Part shown: positions 27,606-36,866 of the stretch, piece by piece | How positions within the stretch are numbered: the first letter of the stretch is position 1 | How the letters are laid out: each line of letters begins with the position of its first letter | NCBI GenBank assembly: GCA_944320955.1 | Contig: CALUJL010000021.1 | Location: 194,516 to 246,106 of the forward strand | From: an uncultured Bacteroidaceae bacterium | Lineage (GTDB): Bacteria > Bacteroidota > Bacteroidia > Bacteroidales > Bacteroidaceae | Length of the DNA stretch: 51,591 nt | Direction of reading: 5' to 3' | Notes under the pieces: model-generated | Seen by the model: the letters and a program-made list of their open reading frames with translations, nothing else | Databases searched by the model: none | Told to the model about the DNA's origin: nothing | Program-made: the position numbers and the translations under genes

Positions 27606-27649
27606 AGTCTTAAATAAAGAGACAAATATGCTTGATACAGAACCTTCTA

Positions 27650-29644
27650 ATGAGCAAGAATCCACCTTTTCCAAAAAAGTGCTGCCGCTTTTTCCCAAAA
27701 GCCCCGGCACTTTCCTCCCGGCGCCCCACGGCCCTGAAATCCGTGCTCTGCTACTTGCTGGCCGTACACCTCTCGGCCTTGGCCGTCTTCGGCCTGTTCC
27801 GGCTGATTCTGCTCGCCCTCTTCCGGGACTCGCTGCCCCTGCCCGAAGAAAGCGGCAACCTCTGGCGCGCCCTCCTCATGGGCCTGCGTTTCGACAACGT
27901 GGTGGCCTGCTACGCCGCTGCCCTGCCGCTGCTGCTTCTAACGGCAGCCTGCTTCTTCCCGCGCCTCCTCCTGCGGGGGACGGCCACAGCAGTCCACCTC
28001 TTCTTCTGCACGGCCTACTCCGTGCTGCTCTTCATCTCGGCGGCCGACATCCCCTACTTTGTCCAATTCTTCAAGCACTTGGACGCATCCGTGTGGAACT
28101 GGTTGGGCGAACCGGCCTTCGTCCTCCAGATGGTAGCGCAGGAGAAAAGTTTCATCGTCTACTTCCTTCTTTACCTCCTTGCCGCCATAGCCTTCTGCCG
28201 CCTGCTCCTCTTCTACAAGCGGCGCTTCCTCCACCCCGGGCAGGGGAGCAACGCCTTCCCGCGACCTGCCTCCTGGCGCAGCGCCCTCCTCTTCCTGCTG
28301 CTCATCGGGCTGTGCCTGCTGGGCATACGGGGGCGGACAAGCCGGAAATCCCCCATACGCGTGGGGACGGCCTTCTTCTGCAGCAACCCCTTCCTCAACC
28401 AGTTGGGGCTGAATGCCAACTATGTCTTCCTCCACGCCACGCTGAAAATGTCGTCGAGCGCCGCCCGACGCATCCGGATGATGGACGAGCAGGAAGCCTT
28501 CGCCCTCATGCGCGCCGACCTGGGCCTGCCCCCTCCGGCGCAAACGAGCCTCGACCGCACCTTCAGTGGGCGGGATACGGCAGGAAACCGCCTCAATGTG
28601 GTCGTAATCCTCATGGAGAGCCTCTCGATGCACTATATGGAGACACCCGAAGCCACTCCTTTCCTCAACCGCCTGGCCGCCGCATCCGTCTACTACCCCG
28701 AGTGCTTCTCGGCCGGAATCCACACGATGAACGGGCAGTCGGCCACGGCATTCTCCCTGCCGGCCCTGATGGACCAGCATCCCTTCAAGGACTACACGCC
28801 CCGCCCCCTGCCCTCCCTGCCCGCCGAGCTCAAACAACGGGGCTACTCGACCTACTACTTCACGACCCACGACGAGCAGTTCGACAACGCCGGAGGCTGG
28901 CTTACCGCCGGGGGCATAGAGACCATTGTCTCCGAGAAGGACTACCCCTCCGGAGAAATACGCAGCAACCTGGGCTGCACCGACGGCTATATGCTGCAAA
29001 ACTCCCTGCGCGTCCTTGCCGGGCGCCCGGCGGGGAAACCATTCTTCGCCCTGTATCTGACGGCGAGCAACCACCAGCCTTACATCATCCCCGAGGACTT
29101 CCATCCCCGGCAGGCCGACCCCGCGCTGCAAGCCGTGGAGTATTCCGACCACGCGCTCGCCGGCTTCTTTGCGGCGGCACGCGAGGAACCCTGGTTCGGG
29201 CAGACGCTTTTCGTCCTGCTCGGCGACCACGGGCACTCCCTCCCCTCTGAGATCTACGACATCTCGCTCGACTACCACCGCATCCCCCTGCTCTTCTACG
29301 CTCCCGGCCTGCTCGCGCCGGAGAAAAGAGAGGAACTCGCCGCGCAGATCGACGTGTACCCCACGGTCATGGGCCTGCTCGGCTGTACCTGGACCAACCA
29401 CACCCTTGGGCACGACCTGCGGCGCGAACGCCGGAAGTACGTCAGCTTCGCCTCCGACAATGCCTACTGCTGCGTCGACTCCCTCTACTACTTCGTAGCC
29501 CGCGAGAGCGGCATGAAAAGCCTCTACCGCAGAAAAGAGCGTAGCGGCAAGGATCTCATCGGTCGTTTCCCCGCAGAAGCCGGGGCGATGGACCGCTACT
29601 CACGAGCTTTCCTGCAAGTGGGGCAGGCGTTCTCCGACCGCTGA
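27650..29644 (+). CDS. LTA synthase/sulfatase-family membrane enzyme
   Basis: 664 residues from ATG 27650. Five or so N-terminal membrane helices (about residues 30-220) precede an extracytoplasmic alkaline-phosphatase-fold domain. NVVVILMESLSMHYM supplies metal and substrate contacts, GIHTMNGQSATAFSLP near residue 358 carries the nucleophile threonine, and LFVLLGDHGHSLPSE the C-terminal metal ligands. The family transfers phosphoglycerol or phosphoethanolamine to envelope glycans. Codons ~6-25 (PPFPKKCCRFFPKAPALSS) are encoded by a copy of the dispersed repeat, so the first ~25 residues are not part of the family fold. GC content returns to high here after the AT-rich sugar genes. Confidence 0.82.
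   Translation: MSKNPPFPKKCCRFFPKAPALSSRRPTALKSVLCYLLAVHLSALAVFGLFRLILLALFRDSLPLPEESGNLWRALLMGLRFDNVVACYAAALPLLLLTAACFFPRLLLRGTATAVHLFFCTAYSVLLFISAADIPYFVQFFKHLDASVWNWLGEPAFVLQMVAQEKSFIVYFLLYLLAAIAFCRLLLFYKRRFLHPGQGSNAFPRPASWRSALLFLLLIGLCLLGIRGRTSRKSPIRVGTAFFCSNPFLNQLGLNANYVFLHATLKMSSSAARRIRMMDEQEAFALMRADLGLPPPAQTSLDRTFSGRDTAGNRLNVVVILMESLSMHYMETPEATPFLNRLAAASVYYPECFSAGIHTMNGQSATAFSLPALMDQHPFKDYTPRPLPSLPAELKQRGYSTYYFTTHDEQFDNAGGWLTAGGIETIVSEKDYPSGEIRSNLGCTDGYMLQNSLRVLAGRPAGKPFFALYLTASNHQPYIIPEDFHPRQADPALQAVEYSDHALAGFFAAAREEPWFGQTLFVLLGDHGHSLPSEIYDISLDYHRIPLLFYAPGLLAPEKREELAAQIDVYPTVMGLLGCTWTNHTLGHDLRRERRKYVSFASDNAYCCVDSLYYFVARESGMKSLYRRKERSGKDLIGRFPAEAGAMDRYSRAFLQVGQAFSDR
27668..27720. repeat. 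Dispersed CTTTTTGC-type repeat, copy D (5' end of the sulfatase CDS)
   Basis: Contains AAAAAAGTGCTGCCGCTTTT, TCCCAAAAG and CCCCGGCACTTTCC, the same order as copy E at 31.77 kb. It spans the first codons of the LTA synthase-like gene. Confidence 0.65.
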
Positions 29645-29673
29645 GAAACCCTTTGTTCCCGCCCCAATGCAGA

Positions 29674-29706
29674 CCGGGGCGCACCCCTCGCAGGAGTGCG
29701 CCCCGG
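29674..29706. terminator. Hairpin between convergent sulfatase and GH43 genes
   Basis: CCGGGGCGCAC (29674-29684) pairs perfectly with GTGCGCCCCGG (29696-29706). There is no T tract on either side; probably a shared transcription end structure for the convergent genes. Confidence 0.5.
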
Positions 29707-29732
29707 CATATTCCGCCCGGTGCGGCAGCGCC

Positions 29733-31673
29733 CTATTCCTCCCCCGCGGCGTCGAGGCCTTCGGTGGTGATGTGGACGCGGCGGATGGTGCCGTCGGCGT
29801 TGTACTCCATCGGCTCGGCGCAGACGGAGCGGCTGTAGCTCGTCCCGTCGGGAAGGCCGCCGTTGTGGGTAAAGAAGTACCACTTTCCCTTGAATTCTAC
29901 TATGGAGGGATGCGTCGTGTTGCTGTTGCCCGCTATTTCGGAGAGGATGCCTTTGTACTCATAGGGGCCTCCGATGTGGTCGGCCATGGCGTAGGCTATC
30001 TTTTCCGGCCAGCCGGTGGCGTAGGTGAGGTAGTATTTCCCGTTGTACTTGTGCACCCAGGGGGCTTCGGTGAAGTCGAAGCCGGGGAAATCCACCCGGT
30101 GGATCTCGCCGTCGAGCTCCACCATGTTGTCCTTCAGCTTGGCATAGTAGCAATAGCGGTTGCCCCAGAAGATGTAGGCCTGGCCGTCATCGTCGATGAA
30201 TACGGCGGGGTCGATGCAAACCCACGAGTGGGTGGCGCCGAAGCAGTCCGCAGTGGTCAGAAGCGGCTTGCCTATCGCATCCCGGAACGGCCCTTCCGGA
30301 CGGTCGGCCACGGCCACTCCGATGCCGGAGCCGTTGGTGCTGATGTAGTAGTAGTACTTTCCGTTTTTCTTCACCACGTGTGCGGCATAAGCGGCTCCCG
30401 TGCGGTCCCAGGCGAAGTCGGAAACGCGCAGGGGCGTGGGGTGTTCTGTCCAATGCTTGAGGTCGGTGGTGGAGAAGACGCACCAGTCCTTCAGCCGGTA
30501 GCCGCCCTGATTGCCGGCAAAGTCATGGCCGGTGTAGAGCCAGAGCGTGTCGCCCTCGACGAAGGCGGCCGGGTCGCACGTGTGCTTGTGGCGGACGATG
30601 GGGTTTCCCTCGCTGGTAAACTCGCGCCCCAGCACATGGCCCCACCGCTCCTGCACGCGCTCCAGCTCGTCGGCCGTGAGGGAAACGACGCTGCCGTGCC
30701 GCGGGAAGAAGTCCTTGCGGAAGGATTGGGGTTCGCGGGTGAAGGTCTTCAGGTCGCGGGAGGTCTGGTATTCGTAGCGGCCGCTGGAGTAAAGGTCGTA
30801 CATGAGCACGTATTCGTCGCTCCCGTTGAGCTTGAAGACGCTCGACCCTTCGACCACCGTACCCGTCCCGGCATAGGCGTCGAGATACTTGAAGTCTTCT
30901 TTCCATTTCCCGTGGAGCTTTCGCGAGGTGGCCTGCTGGATGCCGTTCTTCACCTCCTTGCCCTGGGCGTCTTTGGTGTTGCCCTTATAGAAAAGGTGGT
31001 AGCGGCCGTCGTGGTAGACGATGTCGTTGTCGATCGAGCCGTACTTGGCGCTGAAGAGGACCTGCGGCTCGCTCTCGAAGGCGGTGAAGTCCTCGTTGGC
31101 ATAGGCGTAGTAGGTGATGAGGCTCTTGCGGTCGTCGCGCTGGAGGGTGAAGTAGATCATGTACTTCCCGGCCTCGCGGTCGTAGATGGTCTGCGGGGCC
31201 CATACCCAGTAGGCATCGCCGAAGTGTTCGGGGAACGCCTTGGAGAGGTTGATGCGGGCATGGCTCCAGTGGATGAGGTCAGTAGACTTGAGCAGGACGA
31301 TGCCGGGGTTCGAGCCCCATCCGTTCTTGATGGTGAACATGTCCGTGGCCACGATGTAAAACGTCTTGCCGTCCTCTCCGCGCAGGATGTGGGGGTCGCG
31401 TATGCCGCCGCTCTCGCTGATGGTGTCGGAGGCCAGGATGGGGCGGTTGCCGTTGAGGGCATACCAGTCGCGCGCGTCGCGGCTGACGGCAAAGCGCAGC
31501 TGTTCCTGGAGTTTGCCTTCGCCCCGGCCTTCAAAGTAGGCAAAGAGGTAGCCCGCATAGGGAGGTTCTTCTGTATCTTTCGCCTTCGCCTCGCGGGCAA
31601 AAGCCTGGGTGCCGCAGCCCAAGGCGCAGGCGGCGGCAAGGAGGAGTGTACTCCATTTTCGATGTATCGTCAT
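29733..31673 (-). CDS. Two-domain GH43 glycoside hydrolase
   Basis: 646 residues with a Sec signal peptide (WSTLLLAAACALGCGTQAFA). Two five-bladed GH43-type modules: residues ~35-320, with GGIRDPHILRGEDGKTFYIV, and ~330-640, with HTCDPAAFVEGDTLWLYTG, then CIDPAVFIDDDGQAYIFWG and FDFTEAPWVHKYNGKYYLTY. The second module shows the full set of acids (base Asp, pKa-tuning Asp, acid Glu in TEAPW), so it is the likely active site; the first may be a degenerate or binding module. Probable arabinofuranosidase or xylosidase. Between it and the divergent LamG/alginate-lyase-like gene lie repeat copy E and a promoter. Confidence 0.85.
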   Translation of the reverse strand: MTIHRKWSTLLLAAACALGCGTQAFAREAKAKDTEEPPYAGYLFAYFEGRGEGKLQEQLRFAVSRDARDWYALNGNRPILASDTISESGGIRDPHILRGEDGKTFYIVATDMFTIKNGWGSNPGIVLLKSTDLIHWSHARINLSKAFPEHFGDAYWVWAPQTIYDREAGKYMIYFTLQRDDRKSLITYYAYANEDFTAFESEPQVLFSAKYGSIDNDIVYHDGRYHLFYKGNTKDAQGKEVKNGIQQATSRKLHGKWKEDFKYLDAYAGTGTVVEGSSVFKLNGSDEYVLMYDLYSSGRYEYQTSRDLKTFTREPQSFRKDFFPRHGSVVSLTADELERVQERWGHVLGREFTSEGNPIVRHKHTCDPAAFVEGDTLWLYTGHDFAGNQGGYRLKDWCVFSTTDLKHWTEHPTPLRVSDFAWDRTGAAYAAHVVKKNGKYYYYISTNGSGIGVAVADRPEGPFRDAIGKPLLTTADCFGATHSWVCIDPAVFIDDDGQAYIFWGNRYCYYAKLKDNMVELDGEIHRVDFPGFDFTEAPWVHKYNGKYYLTYATGWPEKIAYAMADHIGGPYEYKGILSEIAGNSNTTHPSIVEFKGKWYFFTHNGGLPDGTSYSRSVCAEPMEYNADGTIRRVHITTEGLDAAGEE

Positions 31674-31770
31674 ATCTTTTTCGGATTAAAAATCGGGCGT
31701 AAATATAGTACATTCTTGCTGTTCCGGAAAGCATCTCGCCCGCGAAGTGAGGAAAACGCCCGCCCGGGGC

Positions 31771-31845
31771 AAAAAAAGCGCTGCCGCTTCCGCAGAAAAG
31801 CGCAGGCACTTTTTCCGGAAACCGCCGCAACTTTCCGGGAAAAAC
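31771..31845. repeat. Dispersed CTTTTTGC-type repeat, copy E
   Basis: AAAAAAAGCGCTGCCGCTTC, then GCAGAAAAGCGCAGGCAC and TTTTTCCGGAAACCGCCGC, three units in line. The 356-bp gap between the GH43 and LamG genes (31674-32029) holds this repeat and the promoter at 31846-31877; I see nothing else in it. Confidence 0.65.
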
Positions 31846-31877
31846 CTTGCCACAACCGGGAATTTGGCCTATCTTTA
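31846..31877 (+). promoter_or_regulatory. Near-consensus promoter of the LamG/alginate-lyase-like gene
   Basis: CTTG (31846-31849), 20-nt spacer, TATCTTTA (31870-31877): one mismatch in each box of TTTG-N20-TAnnTTTG. The start codon is 152 bp downstream, leaving a long leader. Confidence 0.5.
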
Positions 31878-32029
31878 CCGGCTAAACGGCTGCCTCTCTG
31901 GAAGAAACACGGCCTGCCGGACAAAAAAGTACGATAACCCCCTGCCCCGCCCGCAGCCGCGGGAAACCGGGAACAGGGCAGGACAAGAAACAAACCGCTC
32001 CTGACTAACCCAACTAAAAGAAAAACGAT

Positions 32030-35000
32030 ATGAGAACAACAAGAGAACGATTCCGGACGCTGCTGGCGCTCTGCCTCGCAGCCTTCGCCGCCCCCCTCCT
32101 GCAGGCGCAGGACGAGGGGCTGACCCTGCGCTACGACTTCGAAGGGACAAGCGGCACATCGGTCCCCGACGCCTCCCCATCGGGCGTGACGGCCACCCTC
32201 CGGGGAGAAGCCCAAGTGGAGGAAATGGGCAAATACCACGTGCTCGACCTGGGCGACGGCAGCGGCTACCTCGACCTGACGGGCGCGGCCGGCGATGTCT
32301 TCAAGGCTTCGGACAACTACACGGTCTCCGTCTACTACCGGGTGGACGAGGACGCCTCCCTCTCCGGCAACGGCTATTTCCTCTGGTCCTTCTCCACCTC
32401 CACGGCCTGCACCGCCACCGAGGGAAAATACTCCGCCTACCGGCTCAACGCCCAGCGCTTCGCCAACTCCACCGGCGGGTTCAACAACGAATTCGGCCTC
32501 CAGACGGGTTCCGAATCGGAGAAGGGGCGGTGGATACACGTGGCCTACACCCAGAACGGGGCCACGGGCGTGCTCTACATCGACGGCCGCCGGAGGAGCA
32601 GCGTGGGCAACATGCCGCTCAATTCCGCCAACTTCACCGCATCGATCCCCTACGCATGGATCGGACGGGCACCCTTCACGGCCGACAACTACCTGCGCCA
32701 TACGCTCGTCTACGACTTCCGCCTCTACAACAAAGCACTGACTGCCGAAGAGGTGGAGGCACTTGCCGCCCTGACCGCCGACCTCGACACCGAATACCGC
32801 TACGGAAACGCCGGAGACTTCACGGCCCTGCGCGAAAACATCGAGGAAGGACGCCGCTTCGTGGCCGGACACGGCACGGAATACCCGGCCCTCTCCCTCC
32901 TGCTCTACGAGGATGAGCTCAACATGGCCCAGGACCTGGCCGACGAGGGGCTGGTCAACCAGAACATCATCGACGAACAACTCCAGAGCTTGGCCGCCGC
33001 GCGGACGGCTCTCGAAGCCTCGAAAGGATTTGTGCTCGACGAATCGGGCACTTCCGCAGGCTACGACACAGACCGCGGCTTCCGCCATCCCGGCGCGCTC
33101 CACACCGACGAGGACTTCGCCCGCATCCGCCGGCAACTCCAGAGCCCCGAGGGCAGCAACGAGGATGTGAAGGCAGCATACGAAGTGCTCGTCAATGCCG
33201 AATATGCGCAGTCGGGATGTGCCACCTACCCCGTGGAGACCATCATACGCGGCGTGAGCGGCGAAAACTACATCAACGCCGCCCGCGGAGCCACCATAGC
33301 CTACCAGAATGCGCTCCGCTGGAAAATAGACGGTTCGGAAGCACACGCCCGCCACGCCGTAGACGTGCTGATGGCCTGGGCACGCACCACAAAAGCCCTC
33401 GGCGGCAACACCAACGTCTCGCTCGCTTCGGGACTCTACGGCTACCAGTTTGCCAACGCCGCGGAACTCATGCGCGACTACGAAGGATGGAGCCGCGAAG
33501 ACTTCGCAGAATTCAAGCGCTGGATGCTCGACGTATGGTATCCCGTCTGCACCGACTTCCTCCGCCGCCGGCACGACACCTGGCAAAACTCCGCCAACAT
33601 ACCCAACGCCGGACACGGCAAAGACGGAGAACGCCCCGGCCACTACTGGTCGAACTGGGGACTGTGCAACGCACTGGCCGTGATGAGCATCGGCATTCTC
33701 TGCGACGACGTGTTCATCTACAACCAAGGCCTCTCCTTCTATAAATACGACCAAGTGGACTCCTTCACCGCAGAGCAAGGCTCGGAAGTGCGCAACAGCG
33801 GACTGACAGAATTCCTCGGCAACCTCGTCCCCGCAGTCCACCAGGACGACCGCGGCCCCTACGGCTATCTCGGCCAGCTCCAGGAAAGCGGACGCGACCA
33901 GGGCCATGCCTCCATGGCGCTCGGGCTGGCCGTGGACATCTGCCAGACAGCATGGAACCAGGGCGACGACCTCTTCTCCTACATGGACAACCGCCTGGCT
34001 GCCGGAATCGAGTTCCACGCCGCTTACAACAGTGCCGGCATCGCAGCCGCCGACCTGCCCTGGACCACCTATTGCTACGCCGACTGCCGCACGGCCTGGC
34101 ACAACTCCTGGCGACAAACGGGCATCAGCGGCGACCCGCACGGCGCACGTCCCTACTGGGGGCGCATCGTCGGCCACTACGAAGGCATCAAGGGCGTACC
34201 CCTCCCCTATGCCGAACAAGCCAAGAAACAGATGGGCATCGACGGCGGCGGCACGGGAGGAACCAGCGGCGGCTACGACCATCTGGGCTACTCCGTGCTC
34301 ACCGGCACACGCGACTCCATAGGCCCCGACCAGGCGCCCACCCTGCTCACCCCTCAAATGGAGACGGGCGGCACAGTCGTGGGGCACAACGAACTGGGCG
34401 GCCTGAGCAACACCTACGAACTCCTGCCCACCTCGGCCCTCACGCCGGGCACCGTCGTCACCCTCCGCCCGCAGCTCCCCGACGGGACCAGCGACACGGG
34501 GCTCTGGCAGTGGGACACCGGAGAGACGACGAAGGACCTCACCGTCACGGCCGACGAGAGCCGCGTCTACCGCGTCACCTACACCAACGAGCACGGAGTG
34601 GAGAGCCAGCAGGTCTTCACCCTTGCCGTGGCCGGCGACTGCGAGGAGAGCCGACTGACGCCGCACATCACGTACAACGGCACGACCTACAACACTTCCA
34701 GCCTCGAAGTGCTCTACGGCAGCGAAGTCACCCTCGCGCTCGACGGCGGGGGCGGATGGGGATTCTGGACCTGGGAGGACGGATCCACGGCTTCCTCGCT
34801 GACTCTTCCGCACGTCACCAGCAGCCGCCAGGTATCCGTGGTCTACACCAACCAGGGCGGACGCAGGCAGAAAGCCACCTTCACCCTGAGCGTGCAGACC
34901 GTGCGCCCGGACATCACCGTAGACAGCCGCACGATGACGGACACGACGGTAGCCATCGTGGAAGCCGGCAGCAGCGTCACCCTCACCGCCACGGCCACCA

Positions 35001-35701
35001 GCGCCCAACCGGCCACCTACCTCTGGAGCGACGGCTCCACCGGGGCCTCGCTCACGCTGGAAGACGTACAGACCTCAGGTACGTACACCGTGGAATACGC
35101 CACGCAGGACGAATCGACCGCGCTCACCTTCCATGTCTACGTGCCCGCAGTACGCTACAGCAGTCCTGCAGCAGGAGTCTACTACATACGCCACACGGGC
35201 AACGACACCTACCTGACCAATCCCGGCGGCGGCACACCGCCCGTCTTCGCCCCCAGGGACGAGTCCGACCCGGAGTCGCAACAGTGGCGCCTGGGCAAGG
35301 TGGGGACCATCTACAACATCTGCTCCCTCGCGGACAGCACTTACCTCAACCCCGACGGAGAACTGACGGGCATGTCCTCCACGAAGTTCCGCTTTTCCGG
35401 AGCCATAGGCACCGAGCAGGTGGCCATCTTGGGCAATATGTACTGGCGCGTGGCCACGGACGGGACCATCGACTTCGAAGCCACGGAAGAGCCGAACGAC
35501 TATCCGTTTGAACTCATCCCCGCCGACAGCGGGGAAGACACGGGTATCGACACGCCCCAAGCCGGAACAGGCAGCGTGCGCAGCATCCGCTACTACACGC
35601 CCGAAGGCATCCGCCTCGACGGCCCCCGCCCCGGCCTCCTCATCCGGCAGACCACTTACTCCGACGGACGGACGGAGACGGAGAAACTCCTCGTCGAATA
35701 A
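32030..35701 (+). CDS. Secreted LamG plus alginate-lyase-like multidomain protein
   Basis: 1223 residues. Signal peptide (LLALCLAAFAAPLLQAQ), then a LamG/concanavalin-like domain at ~27-240 (GRWIHVAYTQNGATGVLYIDG), a helical linker, and an (alpha/alpha)-toroid domain at ~345-735 of the alginate-lyase type (GFRHPGALHTDEDFARIRRQL; WQNSANIPNAGHGKDG; QESGRDQGHASMALGL). Three Ig-like modules follow (~790-1040), then a ricin-like segment with YYIRHTGNDTYLTNPGGG, and a C-terminal RYYTPEGIRLDGPRPGLLI tail like Bacteroidales sorting domains. Probably degrades a polysaccharide outside the cell; the substrate cannot be read, and no susC/susD pair is nearby. A terminator follows. Confidence 0.75.
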   Translation: MRTTRERFRTLLALCLAAFAAPLLQAQDEGLTLRYDFEGTSGTSVPDASPSGVTATLRGEAQVEEMGKYHVLDLGDGSGYLDLTGAAGDVFKASDNYTVSVYYRVDEDASLSGNGYFLWSFSTSTACTATEGKYSAYRLNAQRFANSTGGFNNEFGLQTGSESEKGRWIHVAYTQNGATGVLYIDGRRRSSVGNMPLNSANFTASIPYAWIGRAPFTADNYLRHTLVYDFRLYNKALTAEEVEALAALTADLDTEYRYGNAGDFTALRENIEEGRRFVAGHGTEYPALSLLLYEDELNMAQDLADEGLVNQNIIDEQLQSLAAARTALEASKGFVLDESGTSAGYDTDRGFRHPGALHTDEDFARIRRQLQSPEGSNEDVKAAYEVLVNAEYAQSGCATYPVETIIRGVSGENYINAARGATIAYQNALRWKIDGSEAHARHAVDVLMAWARTTKALGGNTNVSLASGLYGYQFANAAELMRDYEGWSREDFAEFKRWMLDVWYPVCTDFLRRRHDTWQNSANIPNAGHGKDGERPGHYWSNWGLCNALAVMSIGILCDDVFIYNQGLSFYKYDQVDSFTAEQGSEVRNSGLTEFLGNLVPAVHQDDRGPYGYLGQLQESGRDQGHASMALGLAVDICQTAWNQGDDLFSYMDNRLAAGIEFHAAYNSAGIAAADLPWTTYCYADCRTAWHNSWRQTGISGDPHGARPYWGRIVGHYEGIKGVPLPYAEQAKKQMGIDGGGTGGTSGGYDHLGYSVLTGTRDSIGPDQAPTLLTPQMETGGTVVGHNELGGLSNTYELLPTSALTPGTVVTLRPQLPDGTSDTGLWQWDTGETTKDLTVTADESRVYRVTYTNEHGVESQQVFTLAVAGDCEESRLTPHITYNGTTYNTSSLEVLYGSEVTLALDGGGGWGFWTWEDGSTASSLTLPHVTSSRQVSVVYTNQGGRRQKATFTLSVQTVRPDITVDSRTMTDTTVAIVEAGSSVTLTATATSAQPATYLWSDGSTGASLTLEDVQTSGTYTVEYATQDESTALTFHVYVPAVRYSSPAAGVYYIRHTGNDTYLTNPGGGTPPVFAPRDESDPESQQWRLGKVGTIYNICSLADSTYLNPDGELTGMSSTKFRFSGAIGTEQVAILGNMYWRVATDGTIDFEATEEPNDYPFELIPADSGEDTGIDTPQAGTGSVRSIRYYTPEGIRLDGPRPGLLIRQTTYSDGRTETEKLLVE

Positions 35702-35703
35702 CC

Positions 35704-35743
35704 AAGAAGCGCAGCCGGGCCAATTGCCCGGCTGCGCTTCTTT
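35704..35743 (+). terminator. Intrinsic terminator after the LamG/alginate-lyase-like gene
   Basis: AAGAAGCGCAGCCGGGC (35704-35720) and GCCCGGCTGCGCTTCTT (35726-35742) form a perfect 17-bp stem with a CAATT loop. Confidence 0.9.
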
Positions 35744-35768
35744 ATGCTGAAAAAAAGTGCCATGAAAC

Positions 35769-36401
35769 TTACTTCTCATATTCTTTTAGACACTCGGCAT
35801 ACCACTCTTTGACGCGGGTTATCTGGTCTTGTACCTTTTGCGAGATGGGAAATCTCGGGGGCATCACCCTGATGCACTCGGGATGGGCGTGATTTAACCA
35901 AAAATGCTCAAAGTCTTGCTCCAAATAGAGCACACAATAACTATCATCAGTCTCATCCATCATTCTGTCACAATGCTCTTCGGGAACGGCTATCACAATA
36001 CATAACCTACTCCGGTATTCCACCACATCGCCAATGTGGAAGCGCAGTTTTTCTTTGGGCCTTCCGCCGAAATGACACCCGAAGCGATAAGACGGATAGG
36101 GGCGCTCGTCTATCAAAGTGCCGTGCTGGTCATACAGCCATACGGCATAACTGTCAGGCCAATAAGGCGAAAGAAATACACCTTGTGGCACTTTGTGTAT
36201 ATAGAAGCAATAGATGTCGTCCCATTCGCTATGCTCATTCAAGAACCAGCTTATGCCGGCTTCGGCTTCTTTCAGGTTCTTATAAAAGGAAACATTCCAG
36301 ACTTCTTTAATGAATGGTTGGTAATCATCTTTGTGCTGACGGCGTTTCTTCGTGAACGTGACGACTTGCAATACAAATAAACAGTCCTTTTTTCTATTCA
36401 T
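35769..36401 (-). CDS. Hypothetical protein of the AT-rich islet
   Basis: 210 residues, soluble, aromatic-rich, no signal peptide. Visible features: VSFYKNLKEAEAGISWFLNE (amphipathic helix), a beta-rich middle with WLYDQHGTLIDERPYPSYRFG, and a HIGDVVEYRSRLCIVIAVP strand-turn-strand that resembles small SH3-like barrels. I do not recognise the family. It is the last gene of the minus-strand run, 3 bp after the SF0329-like gene. Its AT-rich bases contrast with the flanking glycan genes. An immunity or conflict-system role is only a guess from its company. Confidence 0.6.
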   Translation of the reverse strand: MNRKKDCLFVLQVVTFTKKRRQHKDDYQPFIKEVWNVSFYKNLKEAEAGISWFLNEHSEWDDIYCFYIHKVPQGVFLSPYWPDSYAVWLYDQHGTLIDERPYPSYRFGCHFGGRPKEKLRFHIGDVVEYRSRLCIVIAVPEEHCDRMMDETDDSYCVLYLEQDFEHFWLNHAHPECIRVMPPRFPISQKVQDQITRVKEWYAECLKEYEK

Positions 36402-36404
36402 CAG

Positions 36405-36860
36405 CTATTCATTTTTGTTCGATTCTAATCTTTTATGGATAATCCATGCCACGCATGAATACTCCTCCTTTTCCAACATCTGCGCCAAACGCCTTTTACC
36501 GATACGCCTGTCGCAAGCGAGCAGAAAGGGAAGCATTTTCCACCTGTCACTAAAGGCGCATGTCAGCAATTCATCTTTAGGGCAGTCTACATAGGCCCTT
36601 ATCAATCGCGATAAGCCTTTTGCCTCATCGAAGAAATTCCAATCGCTGCCATCCCACATCGCATTCTTAGGAAAATCCCACACGATGTCCTTTCCGATGG
36701 TAATCCAATAACGGGGAATCCCGACCCAGTCACCAATGTCATAGGAGCAGCTGTGCATCTGAAAATCCACACCTCTTTCAATCACTTTATATAAAGCAGA
36801 TTGTAATTTGCTCCAAGGGCGAGGCCCTTTATAATTCCTGCACATTCCGCGTTTTGCCAT
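36405..36860 (-). CDS. SF0329-family protein
   Basis: 151 residues matching the SF0329 family from memory: RPWSKLQSALYKVIERGV at the start, IPRYWITIGKDIVWDFPKN in the middle, then LIRAYVDCPKDELLT and the strongly conserved ACDRRIGKRRLAQM near the end. The family has no known function and occurs in small-gene islands of many bacteria. It sits 6 bp after the 120-residue gene and 3 bp before the 210-residue gene, so it is co-transcribed with both. No signal peptide or membrane segment. Confidence 0.72.
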   Translation of the reverse strand: MAKRGMCRNYKGPRPWSKLQSALYKVIERGVDFQMHSCSYDIGDWVGIPRYWITIGKDIVWDFPKNAMWDGSDWNFFDEAKGLSRLIRAYVDCPKDELLTCAFSDRWKMLPFLLACDRRIGKRRLAQMLEKEEYSCVAWIIHKRLESNKNE

Positions 36861-36866
36861 AGCTGT

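Noticed and set aside
31670-35008. 1112-codon open frame on the minus strand opposite the LamG/alginate-lyase-like gene
   Set aside because: It is antisense to a gene with a signal peptide and clear domains, has low-complexity Val/Gly/Ala composition, and arises from high-GC third positions.
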